Of a stretch of DNA of 64,000 bases, positions 28,601 to 37,487 are shown piece by piece. Numbering within the stretch: the stretch's first letter is position 1; each line of letters starts with the position of its first letter. The stretch covers positions 90,848 to 154,847 of the forward strand of contig JAFGSA010000046.1 in assembly GCA_016934855.1 (NCBI GenBank). The letters are read 5' to 3'. Both the position numbers and the translations under genes were made by a program. Under the pieces are notes generated by a model. It did no database searches. It was not told the DNA's origin and worked only from the letters and a program-made list of their open reading frames with translations. Source of the DNA: Elusimicrobiota bacterium. Lineage in GTDB: Bacteria; CG03; SLGR01; JAFGSA01.

Positions 28601-29809
28601 CTATATATTCAGCCCCAGCGCTGTCTTGGCGATGGCACCGGACACGCAGCGGTCATCACAGAATCCGGCCGAAATCCTGTCTATTATCCTCCTGCGGTAT
28701 TCCTGCATGATATCATTATTCCATATCCGGTCAAGACTCCCGGACGCTATGTCACCCACCTCCTCGCAGCAGAAACAGAACGGCTTGACCCTCCCTCCCG
28801 TGTCTATGAAAAGGTGCTGCCAGGGCCAAAGGCAGAAAAACGGACCGGGTCCCGGGGGTTCCTGTTTTCCGGCATCCGGGCTCCCTTCCGCCCTGCCGGC
28901 CGGCGCCGCGCCGGGAAGCGTGTTTATGACCTCGATGCCGTACCTGCCGGCCTTCTCCATGATACCCGGCATTTTTTCCCTTATATGGCATATCGCCGCC
29001 TCATCACGCCGGGAATATATATCCTCTGAACCGTTTTCCTGCCGGATGGGGGTATATTGCAGTATCTTGAAACCGTGTTCCTTCGCAAAATCCACCATGA
29101 GTCCGATCTCGCGGTAATTGGATCTCATGACGACCATCAGTATTTCGGTACTCATCTTCGGATTCCCTGCCGAGGACCTGTACTTATTGATCAGCCCTAT
29201 ATTTTTCAGCAGCCTGTCGTACTTCGAGCCTCTTCTTATATATTCGTAAGTTCCTTTTGTCGCCCCGTCTATGGAAAAGGTAACGCTCACGTTGCCTGCG
29301 GCCAGCTTCCTCGCCCACCTGTCATCGATAAGGTGCCCGTTCGTGACTATGACCTGGTGCAGATCAGGGTACTCCGACGCCCTGTCAAAAAGGCCTTCGA
29401 AATGCCCGGATAAAAAGACTTCTCCTCCCTGCCAGAACACTCTCTGGAGATACGGGAAATATCCATATATTTCCCTGACGGCTTCCTCCGGCAGGTCCCA
29501 CGGCTGATTCCAGGAACCGCACATTATGCACCTGATATTGCATCTTGTAGTCAGCGCTATCCCCAGCGCGCCGGGCTTCGATTCCAGAACGGTCTTTCTC
29601 TGAGATATCTCGATCTCATTCAGCATCCAGTTACTGAACCACCGGGCGCGGCTGCTATTCTCATGCGCGGCAGCTTTCATGAACTGCTCGACGGAGCGGT
29701 CGTACTCTCCCTCTACCCTGAGTTCTCTCCCCAGCCTTATGTGATCTTCGGGCCGGAGATGACCCGGATCCAGGTTATTATCTTTCTGTCTTTCCATGTC
29801 GTTTATCAT
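28601..29809 (-). CDS. Radical SAM/SPASM-like protein with a single TPR (g18)
   Basis: A 402-residue protein with one TPR-like unit (about residues 22-55: HIRLGRELRVEGEYDRSVEQF), then the junction FSNWMLNEIEISQRKTVLES, then Cys90, Cys94, Cys97. WQGGEVFLS, SIDGATKGTYEYIRRGS and a SEDIYS loop follow. A Pro/Gly-rich disordered stretch (RAEGSPDAGKQEPPGPG) precedes CLWPWQHLFID. The paired cysteines read CFCC, one Cys more than usual; RIWN and CDDRC come after, then the ending KTALGLNI. It shares the ENIF-like subclass with g17, g19 and g35. Substrate unknown. Confidence 0.9.
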   Translation of the reverse strand: MINDMERQKDNNLDPGHLRPEDHIRLGRELRVEGEYDRSVEQFMKAAAHENSSRARWFSNWMLNEIEISQRKTVLESKPGALGIALTTRCNIRCIMCGSWNQPWDLPEEAVREIYGYFPYLQRVFWQGGEVFLSGHFEGLFDRASEYPDLHQVIVTNGHLIDDRWARKLAAGNVSVTFSIDGATKGTYEYIRRGSKYDRLLKNIGLINKYRSSAGNPKMSTEILMVVMRSNYREIGLMVDFAKEHGFKILQYTPIRQENGSEDIYSRRDEAAICHIREKMPGIMEKAGRYGIEVINTLPGAAPAGRAEGSPDAGKQEPPGPGPFFCLWPWQHLFIDTGGRVKPFCFCCEEVGDIASGSLDRIWNNDIMQEYRRRIIDRISAGFCDDRCVSGAIAKTALGLNI

Positions 29810-29825
29810 ATTATCGTTACGGCCT

Positions 29826-31274
29826 TCAGCCTATGGACCTTCCAAGGCACTCTTTAGACATCACCCCGGAAAAGCATCTCGGATCACATATATCCTGCGG
29901 CCTGTTTTCTATTATACTGCGCCGATATTCCTGCATTTTTTCGCTGTTCCATATCTCCTGAAGGGAGTTATCCAGGACATTGCCCACATACTCTCCGGTA
30001 CATATGGCATAAGGCCTCACCCACCCCTCTGCCTCGATGAACATATGTTTCCACGGCCAGTAACACAGCAGAGCCTGTTCCGCGCAGGCTGTATTCCTCT
30101 TTCCGCTCTCCCCCGAGGACTGCTCCTTCTCACGCTCCGGCCCGGTACAGCAGGACTTCTGCCCATTAATCCGCGGAAGCCAGTTATAAAACCTGACCCT
30201 GCCGCCGGATGATCTTGCCGTAATTGCCGATACGGCGGTTTCTATCCTTTCTGCCGCGCCCGGCTCCGGGTTCAGAAAAATATTTTCCGGGCCTTCCACG
30301 TTTTCTATCGGGAGGAAATGCAGGTGGTCGAACCCGCGCTCTTCGGCGAAATCCATAAAGCGCTCCAGCTCCCTGTAGTTCGATCGCATGACAACAACGT
30401 TCATCGCCGTCTCGAATTTGCCGTGACAGTCTTTGTCGCGCGGTACTTCACGGTGCCTGTTCACAAGGTCTATGCTCCTGAGCAGGGTATCGAAATCCGC
30501 CCCCTTCCTTATAGACTCGTAAGTCTGTTTTTCAGTGCTGTCTACCGAATAAAGAAGCGTTGCGTTCGCCCTAGTCAGGTCCCTGGCCCAATTTTCATCG
30601 ATCAGCAATCCGTGCGTGACGATGACCTGGTACAGGTTCGGGAAGGACGCGGCTTTCCTGAAAAGGTCCCTGAAATAGTCCAGGAGGAACACCTCCCCCC
30701 CCTGCCAGAAGACCACTTCGATATAAGGGAACAGCTTTATTATCTCATCGATCGTTTTCCGGGGCATATCCCATGGGGTCTTCCATATCTGGCACATCTT
30801 GCATCTCAGATCGCATTTATTGGACAGATTGACCCCGAAACCCCTCACTTTCGACGCGAGTACTGTTTTTTTCTGCGAGATCTCCATCTCATTCAGAACC
30901 TTATTCTTCAAGAACAGGTCTTCTGCCGGTACGGCTTCATACGCTTTCTTAAAGTACTTCCCGGAAGCCGCGTAATCTCCCGTCTCCCGGCACAGCCTGC
31001 CCAGGCTCATCTGGATTTCCAGGCTGTCCGCCTTGAGTCCGGACGCTCTGCCCAGTTCCCCGAGAGCTTCGGAGTACCTGCCCGTGTTTTCGTAGATCCG
31101 CGCTATATCGATAAGCGCATGCCCGGCATCGAACCCGTTCTCGATCGCCTTGTTCAGATGCCTTACGGCCGAATCATAATCCTTTATCTTCTCGTATTCC
31201 CATCCGAGCCTGGCGTTAAGATCGGCATTTTCCGGATCCTGCTCCAGCTCTTTTTTTATATCTTCGATGTCCAT
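29826..31274 (-). CDS. TPR-radical SAM/SPASM-like protein with three TPRs and altered CxC (g19)
   Basis: About 482 residues. The MDIEDIKKEL cap and three TPRs (to about residue 105) are followed by LNEMEISQKKTVLAS and the core Cys154-DLR-Cys158-KM-Cys161. Asp replaces the usual Asn after the first Cys. WQGGEVFLL follows, then SVDSTEKQTYESIRKGA (Ser in place of Gly) and a GPENIF loop. The disordered stretch here holds extra cysteines (SCC and TAC). In the tail, CYWPWKHMFIE is followed by YAIC, so Ala replaces the first Cys of CxC; CDPRC is intact. The start at 31274 is set by AAGGAAGG 7 nt upstream; a longer frame to 31361 would overlap g20. Substrate unknown. Confidence 0.91.
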   Translation of the reverse strand: MDIEDIKKELEQDPENADLNARLGWEYEKIKDYDSAVRHLNKAIENGFDAGHALIDIARIYENTGRYSEALGELGRASGLKADSLEIQMSLGRLCRETGDYAASGKYFKKAYEAVPAEDLFLKNKVLNEMEISQKKTVLASKVRGFGVNLSNKCDLRCKMCQIWKTPWDMPRKTIDEIIKLFPYIEVVFWQGGEVFLLDYFRDLFRKAASFPNLYQVIVTHGLLIDENWARDLTRANATLLYSVDSTEKQTYESIRKGADFDTLLRSIDLVNRHREVPRDKDCHGKFETAMNVVVMRSNYRELERFMDFAEERGFDHLHFLPIENVEGPENIFLNPEPGAAERIETAVSAITARSSGGRVRFYNWLPRINGQKSCCTGPEREKEQSSGESGKRNTACAEQALLCYWPWKHMFIEAEGWVRPYAICTGEYVGNVLDNSLQEIWNSEKMQEYRRSIIENRPQDICDPRCFSGVMSKECLGRSIG

Positions 31275-31312
31275 CCATGCACCTTCCTTATGCCTAAACG
31301 GCAAAACCCGGC

Positions 31313-33697
31313 CTAATAATCGACACGCAGGGCCTCCCTGGGTATGATACCCTCTACGCATGTTGAATTACACCAGTCAGAATGCGTGTTCCCTATTATC
31401 TTCTCCCTCAGAGTCAGCATCTTGTCACAGTTCCAGATATCCATGATATCGGATTCGTTGGCATTTCCTATCTCCATCACCGGGCAATAGCAGTAGGAAG
31501 TCACATACCCTCTCGCGTCCATATTGAGCAGCTGCCACGGGAACAGGCACTGCATATCGCCGTTTGAGGATTTCTCACGCGCGGCGGCGTCCACAGCGCC
31601 TGCGGGTTCTCCGGACCCGCCTTCGGGGGCTTTGCGTGCAGGCTCATGTTTGTCACCGCTGCCGGGCGTTTCACCGGCGTCTTGCGGGCCTATGGGTATG
31701 CCGTTGATAAAGCATATACCCTCCTCGCGCGTCTTTTCGGCAAGGTCCTTGATGGCTTTGGCGGCATGCTCGCGCACTTCGGGCTGATAATATACGGAAT
31801 CCAGTCTGTTTATACTGTCGTTTAACGGTACGAACTGGAGCCTGTTTATCCTGAATCTCTTCAAAAAATCCATGATCTTGCCTATATCGCGGTAATTCTC
31901 TTTCATCACCACAGTCTGCATCGTAAGACTGATCCCCTTATCCGACCCGTCCCTGTACTTGTTTACCAAGTCCAGTTTTTTCTGAAGCGTTTCGAAATCA
32001 GAGCCGGCTCTTATCTTCTCATAGGTGGATTTCGTCACCCCGTCTATTGATATCACGAGGTTCATATTTGAACCGCGGTTCCGCCTGAGCCAGTCCTCTT
32101 CTATAAGCAGCCCGTTGGTCACGATGCATTGCTGAAGGCCCGGGCAGGCCGCTGCCGCCGCGGAGAGCTCCCTGAACGACGGAGCCATGAAAGACTCCCC
32201 GCCCAGCCAGGTCACGAACTGCAGATACGGCAGGAGGTCTCTGATCTCTGCGACTATTTTATCGGGCAGATCGTAATTACACCCCCAGGTGTCGCACATT
32301 ATGCAGCGCAGGTTGCATCTGGTAGTCAGACATACGCACAGGCTCCTGGGCTTTGACTCAAGTCTTGTTTTTTTCTGCGTGATCTCTATTTCATTAAGCA
32401 TCCAGTTCCGGAATGATTTCAATTCCCTGTTACTGCTTATATCAGCCGCTCTCCTGAACGCCCGGACAGCTTCGCCGTATTCCCCCCTGCTCCTGTGCAG
32501 CCTGGCAAGGCCTATGCAGATATTCTCGTCCTCATAGCCCTTTTCGATTGCATTCCTTAGTTCTTTCTCGACCAGGCCGGCGGCCCTGTTCCTTTCGTGG
32601 ATCTTCATCAATTCGGCGTTATATTCTCCCGAATCGGGCTTTAATCTCAATGCTTCGTGAAGCTCATCCACCGCCTTTTCGTCCCTGTTATTCATGCAGT
32701 ATATGTGCCCGAGGTTCTTATGAACATCTCCTTTGTCGTAGCCGTTCTCAATCGCCAGCCTGAACTCCCTTTCCGCCGCTTTCAGCTCCTTCTTCCGCAG
32801 GTATACCTTTCCCAGATCGGAATTATATTCTCCATTCGAAGGTTCGTTATCTATCGCAATCCTGAATTCCCTTATCGCTGAATCGAGATCCCCCTTCATA
32901 TCGTATATCCTTCCCAGTTCATCATGAAACCTTCCGCTGCCGGGTTCTATCTCCAGTGCCCGGCTGAATTCCTTCAAAGCCTCGTCATATCTGCCCTGTT
33001 TGTCATATATCCTGCCTAAGGCGGCATGAACATGTGAAGTATCGAATCCTCCCTGCAAGGATTCCTTGAGTTCTCCTGCCGCGGCGCTGTAATCGCCTTT
33101 TTCATACAATAAGTACCCGAGTTCAGCTCTTACTTCGGGCGTATCCAGGCCGCAACGGATAGCCGACTCCAGCTCCTTTATCGCTTCATCGTATCTGCCC
33201 TCGGAGGAATATATCTTGCCGAGTTCCTTGTGCGCTGTCTTTTCGTCGTAACCTGTCTCGAGCGCTTTTTTAATTTCTTCCGCGGCAAGTCCGTACTTCC
33301 TTCCCTCCTCAAATATCAACGCCTTTTCCATATGCAGCACGCCCTTATCAAAGGATGCGTCCTTCCCGGCAGTTCCGAGGGCTTTATCGAATTCGCTCAT
33401 TGCCTGATCGTTTCTGCCCAAACCGCGGTACGCGCGCCCCAGTTCGGCGTGCATTCCCGGCGAGACCGGACCCTGCCCCAGAGCCTTCTCCAATTCCCTC
33501 GCCGCAGCGGCGCTGTCGCCCATAATACGGTACATACGGCCCAGCCCTTCGATGACTTTACCATCCTCGCAACCTTTCCCTATCGCCTTCTTAAGCTCTT
33601 TTACAGCCAGGTCGAATTTTCCTTCCTCCTCGTAAACCCATGCAAGCTCCATATGCAGTCTTGCTTCTACCTTATTACCGTTCATCCCGGCAGTCAT
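31313..33697 (-). CDS. TPR-radical SAM/SPASM-like protein, SIN subclass, 12 TPRs (g20)
   Basis: About 794 residues. Twelve TPRs (about 10-410) alternate between KGYD-type and PxxGE-type units, then LNEIEITQKKTRLES leads to Cys461, Cys465, Cys468. The GGE motif is WLGGESFMA and the loop PLNDSIN. A long low-complexity, Gly/Glu/Ala-rich stretch (about residues 670-710) precedes CLFPWQLLNMD; CYC, DIWN and CNSTC follow, ending GIIPREALRVDY. The ATG at 33697 forms an ATGA overlap with g21, so I preferred it to the in-frame ATG at 33715. Substrate unknown. Confidence 0.91.
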   Translation of the reverse strand: MTAGMNGNKVEARLHMELAWVYEEEGKFDLAVKELKKAIGKGCEDGKVIEGLGRMYRIMGDSAAAARELEKALGQGPVSPGMHAELGRAYRGLGRNDQAMSEFDKALGTAGKDASFDKGVLHMEKALIFEEGRKYGLAAEEIKKALETGYDEKTAHKELGKIYSSEGRYDEAIKELESAIRCGLDTPEVRAELGYLLYEKGDYSAAAGELKESLQGGFDTSHVHAALGRIYDKQGRYDEALKEFSRALEIEPGSGRFHDELGRIYDMKGDLDSAIREFRIAIDNEPSNGEYNSDLGKVYLRKKELKAAEREFRLAIENGYDKGDVHKNLGHIYCMNNRDEKAVDELHEALRLKPDSGEYNAELMKIHERNRAAGLVEKELRNAIEKGYEDENICIGLARLHRSRGEYGEAVRAFRRAADISSNRELKSFRNWMLNEIEITQKKTRLESKPRSLCVCLTTRCNLRCIMCDTWGCNYDLPDKIVAEIRDLLPYLQFVTWLGGESFMAPSFRELSAAAAACPGLQQCIVTNGLLIEEDWLRRNRGSNMNLVISIDGVTKSTYEKIRAGSDFETLQKKLDLVNKYRDGSDKGISLTMQTVVMKENYRDIGKIMDFLKRFRINRLQFVPLNDSINRLDSVYYQPEVREHAAKAIKDLAEKTREEGICFINGIPIGPQDAGETPGSGDKHEPARKAPEGGSGEPAGAVDAAAREKSSNGDMQCLFPWQLLNMDARGYVTSYCYCPVMEIGNANESDIMDIWNCDKMLTLREKIIGNTHSDWCNSTCVEGIIPREALRVDY

Positions 33698-35790
33698 ATG
33701 ATACGGCACTCCCACTGCAGTTCTCCCCTGGATATGATGCCGGCGACACAGCTGGGATGACAGCCGTCATGATACGCGTTCTCTGACATTTTCTTCCTGA
33801 CATCCCTTATGGCGGCGCCGTTCCATATCTCTTCCAGCGAGCTGTCCTTCACGTTTCCCACCTTGAGCGTAGGGCAGAAACAATGGATTATCACATCACC
33901 GCTGCAGCATATATTGAGCTGCTGCCACGGGAGAAGGCATCTGGATGCGCTGCCGACCCCGACGTCCTCACGCGGAGATGCAGGCCCGGACTGGTTCTCC
34001 CGGCCCGCGGGGATCTCAATCGGAAGACCGCAAAATACGTGAACTCCTTCCCCGCGCAGCCGCATTACCAGTTTCACTACTTCTTTTCTTACGCCGGGAT
34101 CGCTGTATAAATCGTTTTCTGCGCCGCTAATGTTCCAAAGGGGAAGAAGCCTCAGGCTGCTGAAACCGTATTTCCCTATAAAGCCGGCCAGCGATTTCAG
34201 GTCGCCGTAATTCTCTTTCATCACAACCAGCTGTAATCCCATGCCCCTTATGCGCTTGTCGGCGTCCGCGACCCTGTATCTGTTTATCAGCTCCAGGTTA
34301 CTGAGCAGGTCTTCGAATTTCGCTCCCTCATGTACATGCTCATAAGTGGATTTCGTAACTCCGTCTATCGATACGTTAAGGCTGGCGCCTGCCCTGCCGA
34401 TCGATTCGGCCCATTCTTTGTCTATCATCAACCCGTTTGTCCCGATAACCTGCTCAAGCCCGTCGTACTTTGCCGCCTCTTCGAAGAGCTCCCTGAAATA
34501 CGGAGAGTAGAATACTTCTCCGCCCTGCCAGCTGATCTTCTGGAGATACGGCATGAACCTTTTTATGCCGCCGACCGTATTTTCAGGGATACTCCACTGC
34601 CTCTGCCACACATTACACATGGTACATCTGATATTACACCTGTTAGTCAGGCAGACTGCCAGGTACCTGGGAAACGATTCCATTACCTCTTTTTTCATGG
34701 ATATCTCTTTTTCGTTTAAGACCATGTTCCTGAACCGCGGGCTCCCGTTACCGGGCATATGATCAATTACTCTTTCGAACTGCCGGGCGGAAAGGGTGAA
34801 TTCGCCTCTTTCCCGGTACAATACGCCCAGTTTCAGCCGGAGCGCATCGTCTTCCCCTGCGGTCACCAGCGACTCCTCGTACATGCGCTCCGCGGCTTTC
34901 TTGTCCGCTGTCTTCTCATAGAAACTCCCCAGCTCCATCCTGTAACGTTTATTGCCGGGATCCAGCTCGACTGCCTTCCTGAATTCGGCTTCGGCTGCCC
35001 CGTACTCCCCTGAGCGCTCATATATCCTCGCAAGCTCAAGATGCGGGCCGGGCCGGGCCGGATCCATTTCGGCCGCCCGGAGGTATTCCGCTATCGCCTG
35101 GGCGGTTTCGCCCGCAAGATCGCAGGCTTTAGCCAGGTCTTCGCGCACATATACCTCGTCGAACTTTTTCAGCAAAGCCTTCCTGTAATTTTCCATAGCC
35201 GTTACGGGATCCTTTTTCTGGCGGTACACGCCGGCCAGTTCAAAATACACTTCGCCGCCGCAGCCGGATATACGCGTAGCGGCGGAGAACTCCTCCTCTG
35301 CTCCGGAAAGGTCCTTCCGAGACTCGAATATCCTTCCTAACTCGGCATGGGCCCTCCACGAACCCGGATTCACGCGCAGCACCTCCTTCAGATGTACGGC
35401 AGCTTTTTCCGCCATTCCCCTCATTTTACATATCTTTGCGAGGTCCAGCCGGACATCCGCCGTATCATAACCCTTTTCCAGCGCTTTCTCGTACTCTTTT
35501 TCCGCGGCGGCTTCATCACCCCTATCCCTGTATATATGACCCTTTAAAGCATGTATCTGCCCGTTCTTCCCATCGTGTTTCAGCGCTTTATCATACTCTC
35601 TCATGGCGCGGCCGGATCTGCCAAGCTTTCCGTATATGACTCCCATATCCCTGTGCACAAGTCCCGGGGCGTACTTGTGCTTCAGCGCCTTTTTCAATTC
35701 TCTGATCGCCGAAGAATACTCGTTCTTCTCCTTATATCCGCATGCCCTGTCAAAATGGATATTTCCCTGCTGTTCTTTTCCCCGGCGCAC
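33694..35790 (-). CDS. TPR-radical SAM/SPASM-like protein, CTMC variant (g21)
   Basis: A 698-residue protein: ten TPRs (about 10-340), the junction LNEKEISMKKEVMES, then Cys385-NIR-Cys389-TM-Cys392. WQGGEVFYS has Tyr in place of Leu; the next strand is VSIDGVTKSTYEHVHEGA. The loop reads LPLWNISGAENDLY, intermediate between the SIN and ENIF subclasses. Tail: CLLPWQQLNICC, CFC, EIWN and CHPSC, with an ending (GELQWECRII) like that of g27. It starts with GTG behind GGGAG at 9 nt, three bases after the g22 stop. Substrate unknown. Confidence 0.91.
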   Translation of the reverse strand: MRRGKEQQGNIHFDRACGYKEKNEYSSAIRELKKALKHKYAPGLVHRDMGVIYGKLGRSGRAMREYDKALKHDGKNGQIHALKGHIYRDRGDEAAAEKEYEKALEKGYDTADVRLDLAKICKMRGMAEKAAVHLKEVLRVNPGSWRAHAELGRIFESRKDLSGAEEEFSAATRISGCGGEVYFELAGVYRQKKDPVTAMENYRKALLKKFDEVYVREDLAKACDLAGETAQAIAEYLRAAEMDPARPGPHLELARIYERSGEYGAAEAEFRKAVELDPGNKRYRMELGSFYEKTADKKAAERMYEESLVTAGEDDALRLKLGVLYRERGEFTLSARQFERVIDHMPGNGSPRFRNMVLNEKEISMKKEVMESFPRYLAVCLTNRCNIRCTMCNVWQRQWSIPENTVGGIKRFMPYLQKISWQGGEVFYSPYFRELFEEAAKYDGLEQVIGTNGLMIDKEWAESIGRAGASLNVSIDGVTKSTYEHVHEGAKFEDLLSNLELINRYRVADADKRIRGMGLQLVVMKENYGDLKSLAGFIGKYGFSSLRLLPLWNISGAENDLYSDPGVRKEVVKLVMRLRGEGVHVFCGLPIEIPAGRENQSGPASPREDVGVGSASRCLLPWQQLNICCSGDVIIHCFCPTLKVGNVKDSSLEEIWNGAAIRDVRKKMSENAYHDGCHPSCVAGIISRGELQWECRII

Positions 35791-35793
35791 GAT

Positions 35794-37470
35794 TCAGGAC
35801 TCCCTGGACAGTTTCAACATCCGGGCAGCCGGCGGTATCACCCAGTACAATGCCCAGCGGTCTTCTTCCCCGGCTATCATGCTCTTAAAACACGGGCACT
35901 TCTCCACGTCGCAGGGCAGAGCCTCATCGTTCAGCACGGCCGTACCGGCGATAATGTTCCCCATATCCGTCTTGTTCGCGCAGCACCTGGCCATACTTCC
36001 GTCCGGGCTGATTACCGCGTACATCTGCCCCATCCTGCACAGTCTCTCGCGGGGTTTTTCTTCTTTCCCGATGCCGAGCCCCCAGTCCAGATTGCCTCTT
36101 CTTAAGGGTATGTCCGTTCCCATTTCATTCAGATATACGCGCTCGGCTTCGGTATATCCTTCGGGATACTTTTTACCCCCGTAACTGCCGATAAAAGGCT
36201 GGACAGTCATTACTACACCGTTTTTCCTGAAAATCCCTCCGTACTTTCCCATATCGCCCATCTGCAGCGGGTGAGCCACGTAATTCACTCCGATCTCCAC
36301 CCCGTATTCCTTCAATACAAGTATCTTCCTGATAAATACATCTATATCCGTTTTTCCCGGATGAAATGACGCGCATATATTCACCCTGGCGGGACTGATC
36401 CTTCCTGTGAATTCCCCCACATCCCAGGACAGGTTAGTCTGCAGACCCGCCGTATGCATCTTCACGACCCTTTCGAGCATCGCGAAGAAATCAGGATAAA
36501 CCGAGGGCTCTCCGCCGGTTATGTTAATATGGCAGCTCCCGTACCTGTCGCGGATTTTTTCCCATGCCTTTTCCCACTGCCCGGGAGATAGAACGGTTTT
36601 TTCGGGAAGCCCTCTTCTGAACCCTTCATCCGTATAACTGCAGTAATCGCAGCGGTAATTACAGTCATAGGATATCTGCCATGTGAAGATCACCTGCTGC
36701 GGCTCTATTTCTCCCCGGAACCCGGGAGCACGGACCAGAGCAGGCACCCCGTCCTCCCTGAACCGGCCGCCCCCGGCGGGCATGACGGATCCCTCGATCC
36801 CCAGCAGCGCATCCATCAATCCCTTTTCCCTCAGGTTTTCCAGTTCTTTCTTATATTCATCGTACTTTCCCGTATCCTTATATATCATACAGCGCATAGC
36901 ATATAGCAAAGGACTTTCATGAACGACCGCGAGCCCCTTATCTATAACCTTTAATGCTTTTTCGTGCCGGTCCATTCGGCAGTAGATCCTGGCGAGCTCC
37001 GAGTATGCGTTCTCGGATACGTTCCCCTTTTCTACGGATCTGGCATACTCGGCAGCCGACCTGTTTAAATCCCCCTTCTTCTCATAAACCATACCCAGGC
37101 ATGCGTAAGTACGGGAATCGCCGGGTTCCAGTTCCGCAGCACAGGTATACTGCTCGAGCGCCTCGTCATACCGGCCCGTCTTAAAGTACACCTCGCCCAT
37201 CTTGCAGCGCACCCTTGCCGAATCCGCGCCGTCGCTCGCGAGACCCTTCAGCTGCAGCAGGGCCTTTTCGTATTCTCCCTGATCGCACATGATCCTTGCG
37301 GCATTCCACCGGCATTCTTCCCTGTCGGCTCCATTTCTTTCGGCAGCCGCGAGTTCCTCTGCGGCATCTTTGAGCCTGCCCTCTCTTTCATATGCCCACG
37401 CGAGCTCCATATGCAGCTCACCGTTACCGGGGTCGCTCTTTATCGCGTTTTTTATATCTTCTATTTTCAC
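35794..37470 (-). CDS. TPR-radical SAM protein, CNYxCxYC class (g22)
   Basis: A 558-residue protein with six TPRs (1-205), ending in a unit that reads YDEYKKELENL, then a short linker and the core Cys270-NYR-Cys274-DY-Cys277 followed by SYTDEG. ITGGEPSVYPDF is the SAM-binding GGE. Reading on: LQTNLSWD, CASFHPGKTDIDVF and VNYVAHPLQM, all shared with g6 and g30. The tail is CRMGQMYAVISPDGSMARCC, then MGNI, then PCDVEKCPCFKSM and WALYWVIPP. The start codon is GTG just after GGGGAG. This class lacks the CxxPW tail and the LNEIEI junction. Substrate unknown; it may form a second Fe-S site with the six tail cysteines. Confidence 0.9.
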   Translation of the reverse strand: MKIEDIKNAIKSDPGNGELHMELAWAYEREGRLKDAAEELAAAERNGADREECRWNAARIMCDQGEYEKALLQLKGLASDGADSARVRCKMGEVYFKTGRYDEALEQYTCAAELEPGDSRTYACLGMVYEKKGDLNRSAAEYARSVEKGNVSENAYSELARIYCRMDRHEKALKVIDKGLAVVHESPLLYAMRCMIYKDTGKYDEYKKELENLREKGLMDALLGIEGSVMPAGGGRFREDGVPALVRAPGFRGEIEPQQVIFTWQISYDCNYRCDYCSYTDEGFRRGLPEKTVLSPGQWEKAWEKIRDRYGSCHINITGGEPSVYPDFFAMLERVVKMHTAGLQTNLSWDVGEFTGRISPARVNICASFHPGKTDIDVFIRKILVLKEYGVEIGVNYVAHPLQMGDMGKYGGIFRKNGVVMTVQPFIGSYGGKKYPEGYTEAERVYLNEMGTDIPLRRGNLDWGLGIGKEEKPRERLCRMGQMYAVISPDGSMARCCANKTDMGNIIAGTAVLNDEALPCDVEKCPCFKSMIAGEEDRWALYWVIPPAARMLKLSRES

Positions 37471-37487
37471 CGGCTCCCCATATACTT

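Noticed and set aside
31275..31361. N-terminal extension of g19 to base 31361
   Set aside because: It would overlap g20, the added residues do not resemble family N-termini, and AAGGAAGG is well placed for the ATG at 31274.
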